From assembly GCA_916613615.1 (NCBI GenBank), contig OU744724.1, forward strand, positions 58,356,898-58,420,897: a stretch of 64,000 bases of DNA, read 5' to 3'. Source of the DNA: Steromphala cineraria (taxonomy: Eukaryota > Mollusca > Gastropoda > Trochida > Trochidae). The notes under the pieces were generated by a model. That model searched no databases, was not told the DNA's origin, and saw only the letters and a list, made by a program, of their open reading frames with translations. The translations under genes were made by a program, and so were the position numbers. This document shows, one piece after another, positions 61,733-64,000 of this stretch (positions are counted from its first letter, which is position 1; each line of letters begins with the position of its first letter).

Positions 61733-62039
61733 TTAAAGGTACAGTAGCACCGTTTTATTAAATTTTATCGATGTTAATAAGTATAAGTTTATACCAAATG
61801 TACATAATATACTATCTTCAGAACATTTAACATAACGTACTCGAAGCCGTTTCAGAAATCATCAAGTATCAAGAGGGAACTGTAGGCGATCACTTTATCA
61901 TTTGCGTTCGGAAACGGATTCGTGGAGAAGTTTATAATTCGTAAAGGACTCTTTTTATTGTTTAAATAGATTAATGATAATAAATAATGTTTGTATTCAT
62001 ATCCTCACCTTCCATCCGAAAGCATACTCAAGGCGCTAC

Positions 62040-62165
62040 TCATAATTATTACCCTGAAGGAAATGTTCTTTAATATCATCTACTAAGCGCTAATCGCAAA
62101 ACTACATCCTGTTTTAAGGTACCCATCTTAACAGCTGGGTGGACTGAGTGCAATGTGGATGAAAT
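62040..62165 (-). mobile_element. Truncated SINE tail
   Basis: Minus strand: CACATTGCACTCAGTCCACC, CAGCTGTTAAGATGGGTACC, then TAGCGCTTAGTAGATG and CCTTCAGGGTAATAAT. This matches the SINE at 28965-29660. The tRNA part is absent. Confidence 0.65.
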
Positions 62166-62220
62166 GCCTATCAATTTGTAACATTTGTTTTATATTTCGT
62201 GAGATACCCCTATTTCCTTA

Positions 62221-62392
62221 GTCTGTCATCCAGACCCTAAAGCAAAAATATTTAATTGATGACTAACCCAATTCTAGAAAAGTATAGTAAGTCTAGATCG
62301 CTCAGTTTTCGGAGTTAAAGCATCTTCTGGGCTCCATTTTGTTATAATACATGATTTGTTTAAATTTTGTGTCAATATTGAAATGTTAGTCT
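62221..62392 (-). repeat. Dispersed repeat family 3, copy 4
   Basis: Minus orientation, GTCTGTCATCCAGACCCTAA to AATGTTAGTCT. Confidence 0.75.
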
Positions 62393-62429
62393 ACTATTTC
62401 CTTTACAAAACGTGCTACTGTCTCTTTAA

Positions 62430-63278
62430 CTTCGGACACTGGAAGCAAATTTGCTGTCTAGAAGGTATCAGGAATCAGCAGAGTACAAAAAAATTCACGT
62501 ATTCTGACACCAACTAGAGCATGTGAGATAACACCTTTTCTGATAGATATATATCATCAACAGTCAGGTACATGTATATATATATCTTATCAACAGGTAT
62601 ACACGTGTGATACCTATTTCTCTTTGTTTCTGGACAATGGCTACCCAGTGGTCAAGCCTGGCGTGATGGAAGGTACATTTTGAGGTTAAGCCACTTCCGA
62701 AACCTAAAACCGTTAAATGCGAACTTCTTTTCAAAGAGGCAATCGCACAGATCTCTAAGTAAGCCTTATGGTCAGTGAGCATTTAGACAAAACATGTTGG
62801 TCAGATCGTTTTACAAAAAGGACATGTTCATTTACTAAACCGATGATAGATAGCCAATGTAATCAAATACTACAATGTCCAGTTGTAAGTTAATCGTGTA
62901 CAACAACTATAATATTATCCTTTTTACAAATAGATACAGTTTATTGTTTTTTAATGGTTATCAGTAAACCAAAAAAGAAACCAATCAATTTTTAAATACA
63001 AACTGTCAACTGCTAAATAAACGATATAAGTAGTCTAGTTCTGAGTTAATTGCCTTTGATCATATAAAAAAATAGATACAATTTATTGTTTCTTAATGGT
63101 TATTTAGAAAACAATTTATCCCAGTCAATTTGCAAACGAAAAGTGTACCATTGCTAAATGCACGATATATTTAGTCCCGATGTGAGTTATTTAATTCAAC
63201 CAACCATGACCATTTCACAAATAGATACTTGCAGTTGTATAGTTGATAGTTATTCAGAAACCAAAGTAACCTTCAAGG
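62430..63278. other. Intergenic
   Basis: No gene. AGATACA-TTTATTGTTT-TTAATGGTTAT occurs near 62932 and 63074, a diverged duplication of about 140 bp. Confidence 0.5.
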
Positions 63279-63439
63279 GCGGATCCAGGATTTTTGAAAG
63301 GGGGGGGTCCCAAAATAAATTTTCTCCACTCAGTGGGGGGGGGGGGGGTCCACGACCCGTTATACATGAATTTGAAAGGGGGCGGGGTGTTGAAAGGGGG
63401 GGGTCAGGACCCCCTGGACCCCCCCCCCCCTGGATCCGC
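63279..63439. mobile_element. Short TIR element with GCGGATCCAGG ends and G/C runs
   Basis: GCGGATCCAGG at the left and CCTGGATCCGC at the right surround long G and C runs (GGGGGGGTCC, GACCCCCTGG). The near-repeat AGTAACCTT / AGTGACCTT (63265-63273 and 63441-63449) may be a target duplication with one mismatch. It resembles widespread G-run hAT-like MITEs of invertebrates. The frames through it are artefacts. Confidence 0.7.
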
Positions 63440-64000
63440 TAGTGACCTTATCCATTTTTAAATTGGAAAATATGTCAGCTGGTAAAACAGGATGGAAATA
63501 GTTACAAAATGGAAATAGTGGCCTACATGGTTGAAAACACTGGCCAAACTTGATCAATAGTGTCATTTGAAGTTTTATAGCAACAACAGGAAGGTGTGAA
63601 GTCGTGATTATAATCGAGCCAGATAATAACAAATGGTAATGAGTCATACGCAAACTTACCTGAAGGCGTAAGAATAACATGTAAATTGGAAGAGTGAACT
63701 TGCATTTTCCATTGAAAACAAGAATCCATCATGATTTGCCATTTGGTTTTCAAATATGATAGACTTTTGAAATCATATAATTAATTATACCATCGACGTT
63801 CGTTTTAAAGCATAACAATACAATACAAAATAACGGAGTGGCTCTTTAAGAAAATGTACTGACTGGTAATGTACCTTCAAATATAGGGTCATATCGGTTT
63901 CAACTTGACAAATATCCCTGAACCACGAATGTGTACGGTGATGAAGCTACACGTGTTGATGACGTATCCAGATACTAATCAGTGCTTATCCAAATAACCT
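63440..64000. other. Intergenic, with one family 2 terminus
   Basis: ACGGAGTGGCTCTTTAA (63833-63849) is a family 2 right end. No left partner was recognised. Confidence 0.5.

Larger units (their letters stand above)
61733..62429 (+). mobile_element. Composite block between two family 1 MITE termini
   Basis: TTAAAGGTACAGTAGCACCG at the left and ACGTGCTACTGTCTCTTTAA at the right would make a 697-bp family 1 element. Between them sit a truncated SINE tail on the minus strand (about 62040-62165; CAGCTGGGTGGACTGAGTGC) and dispersed repeat family 3 copy 4 (62221-62392). The termini may belong to one disrupted element or to two. Confidence 0.5.

Noticed and set aside
63158..63680. Open frames on both strands across the G/C runs
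   Set aside because: They are created by homopolymer runs of the short TIR element; the Gly/Pro-rich parts are not protein-like.

Overview
The window is eukaryotic, AT-rich and intron-bearing. It is most likely from a marine lophotrochozoan, probably a mollusc. That is inferred from the repeat types and from the split SLCO gene; no species marker was recognised. It is gene-poor. Only one gene is identified firmly; the rest is intergenic or intronic DNA dense with small transposable elements and local tandem duplications.

Left edge (about 57-3,873, + strand): the last four coding exons of an organic anion transporter (SLCO/OATP family). They encode the Kazal-like extracellular loop, the last three membrane helices, the stop codon and a nearby AATAAA. 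Its introns hold two notable elements. One is a 458-bp LTR-retrotransposon-like miniature whose LTRs each carry a tRNA-like Pol III promoter (771-1,228, minus). The other is a 257-bp palindromic element with perfect 9-bp target duplications (2,905-3,161). The 5' end of the last SLCO exon also exists as two upstream decayed tandem copies.

Middle (about 5-30 kb): several TTAA-flanked miniature elements. The most abundant has TTAAAGGGGCAGTAGCACG ends and occurs in at least six copies, one inserted into another at an internal TTAA. The same region has a LINE 3' coding tail (9,156-9,535), a 1.26-kb terminal-inverted-repeat element with GGGCAAAGCGC ends (12,427-13,685), an ACCTG-dense segment (18.3 kb), a possible small secreted Cys-rich peptide exon (26.06-26.26 kb), a near-perfect 65-bp hairpin (27.34 kb), and a SINE split by a foldback element (29 kb).

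Right half (about 31-64 kb): dominated by unrelated tandem arrays (31.2, 39.8, 41.9, 42.5, 45.2, 51.5, 54.9, 56.1 and 58.1 kb) and more miniature elements. Two segments look like possible exons of unrecognised genes: a signal-peptide-like exon with good splice sites at 59,176-59,322 (+), and a GC-rich open stretch at 55,818-56,015 (-). Most other open frames are short and AT-rich, and several lie on repeats; they are not reported as genes. No operons, CRISPR arrays, rRNA genes or intact tRNA genes were seen.
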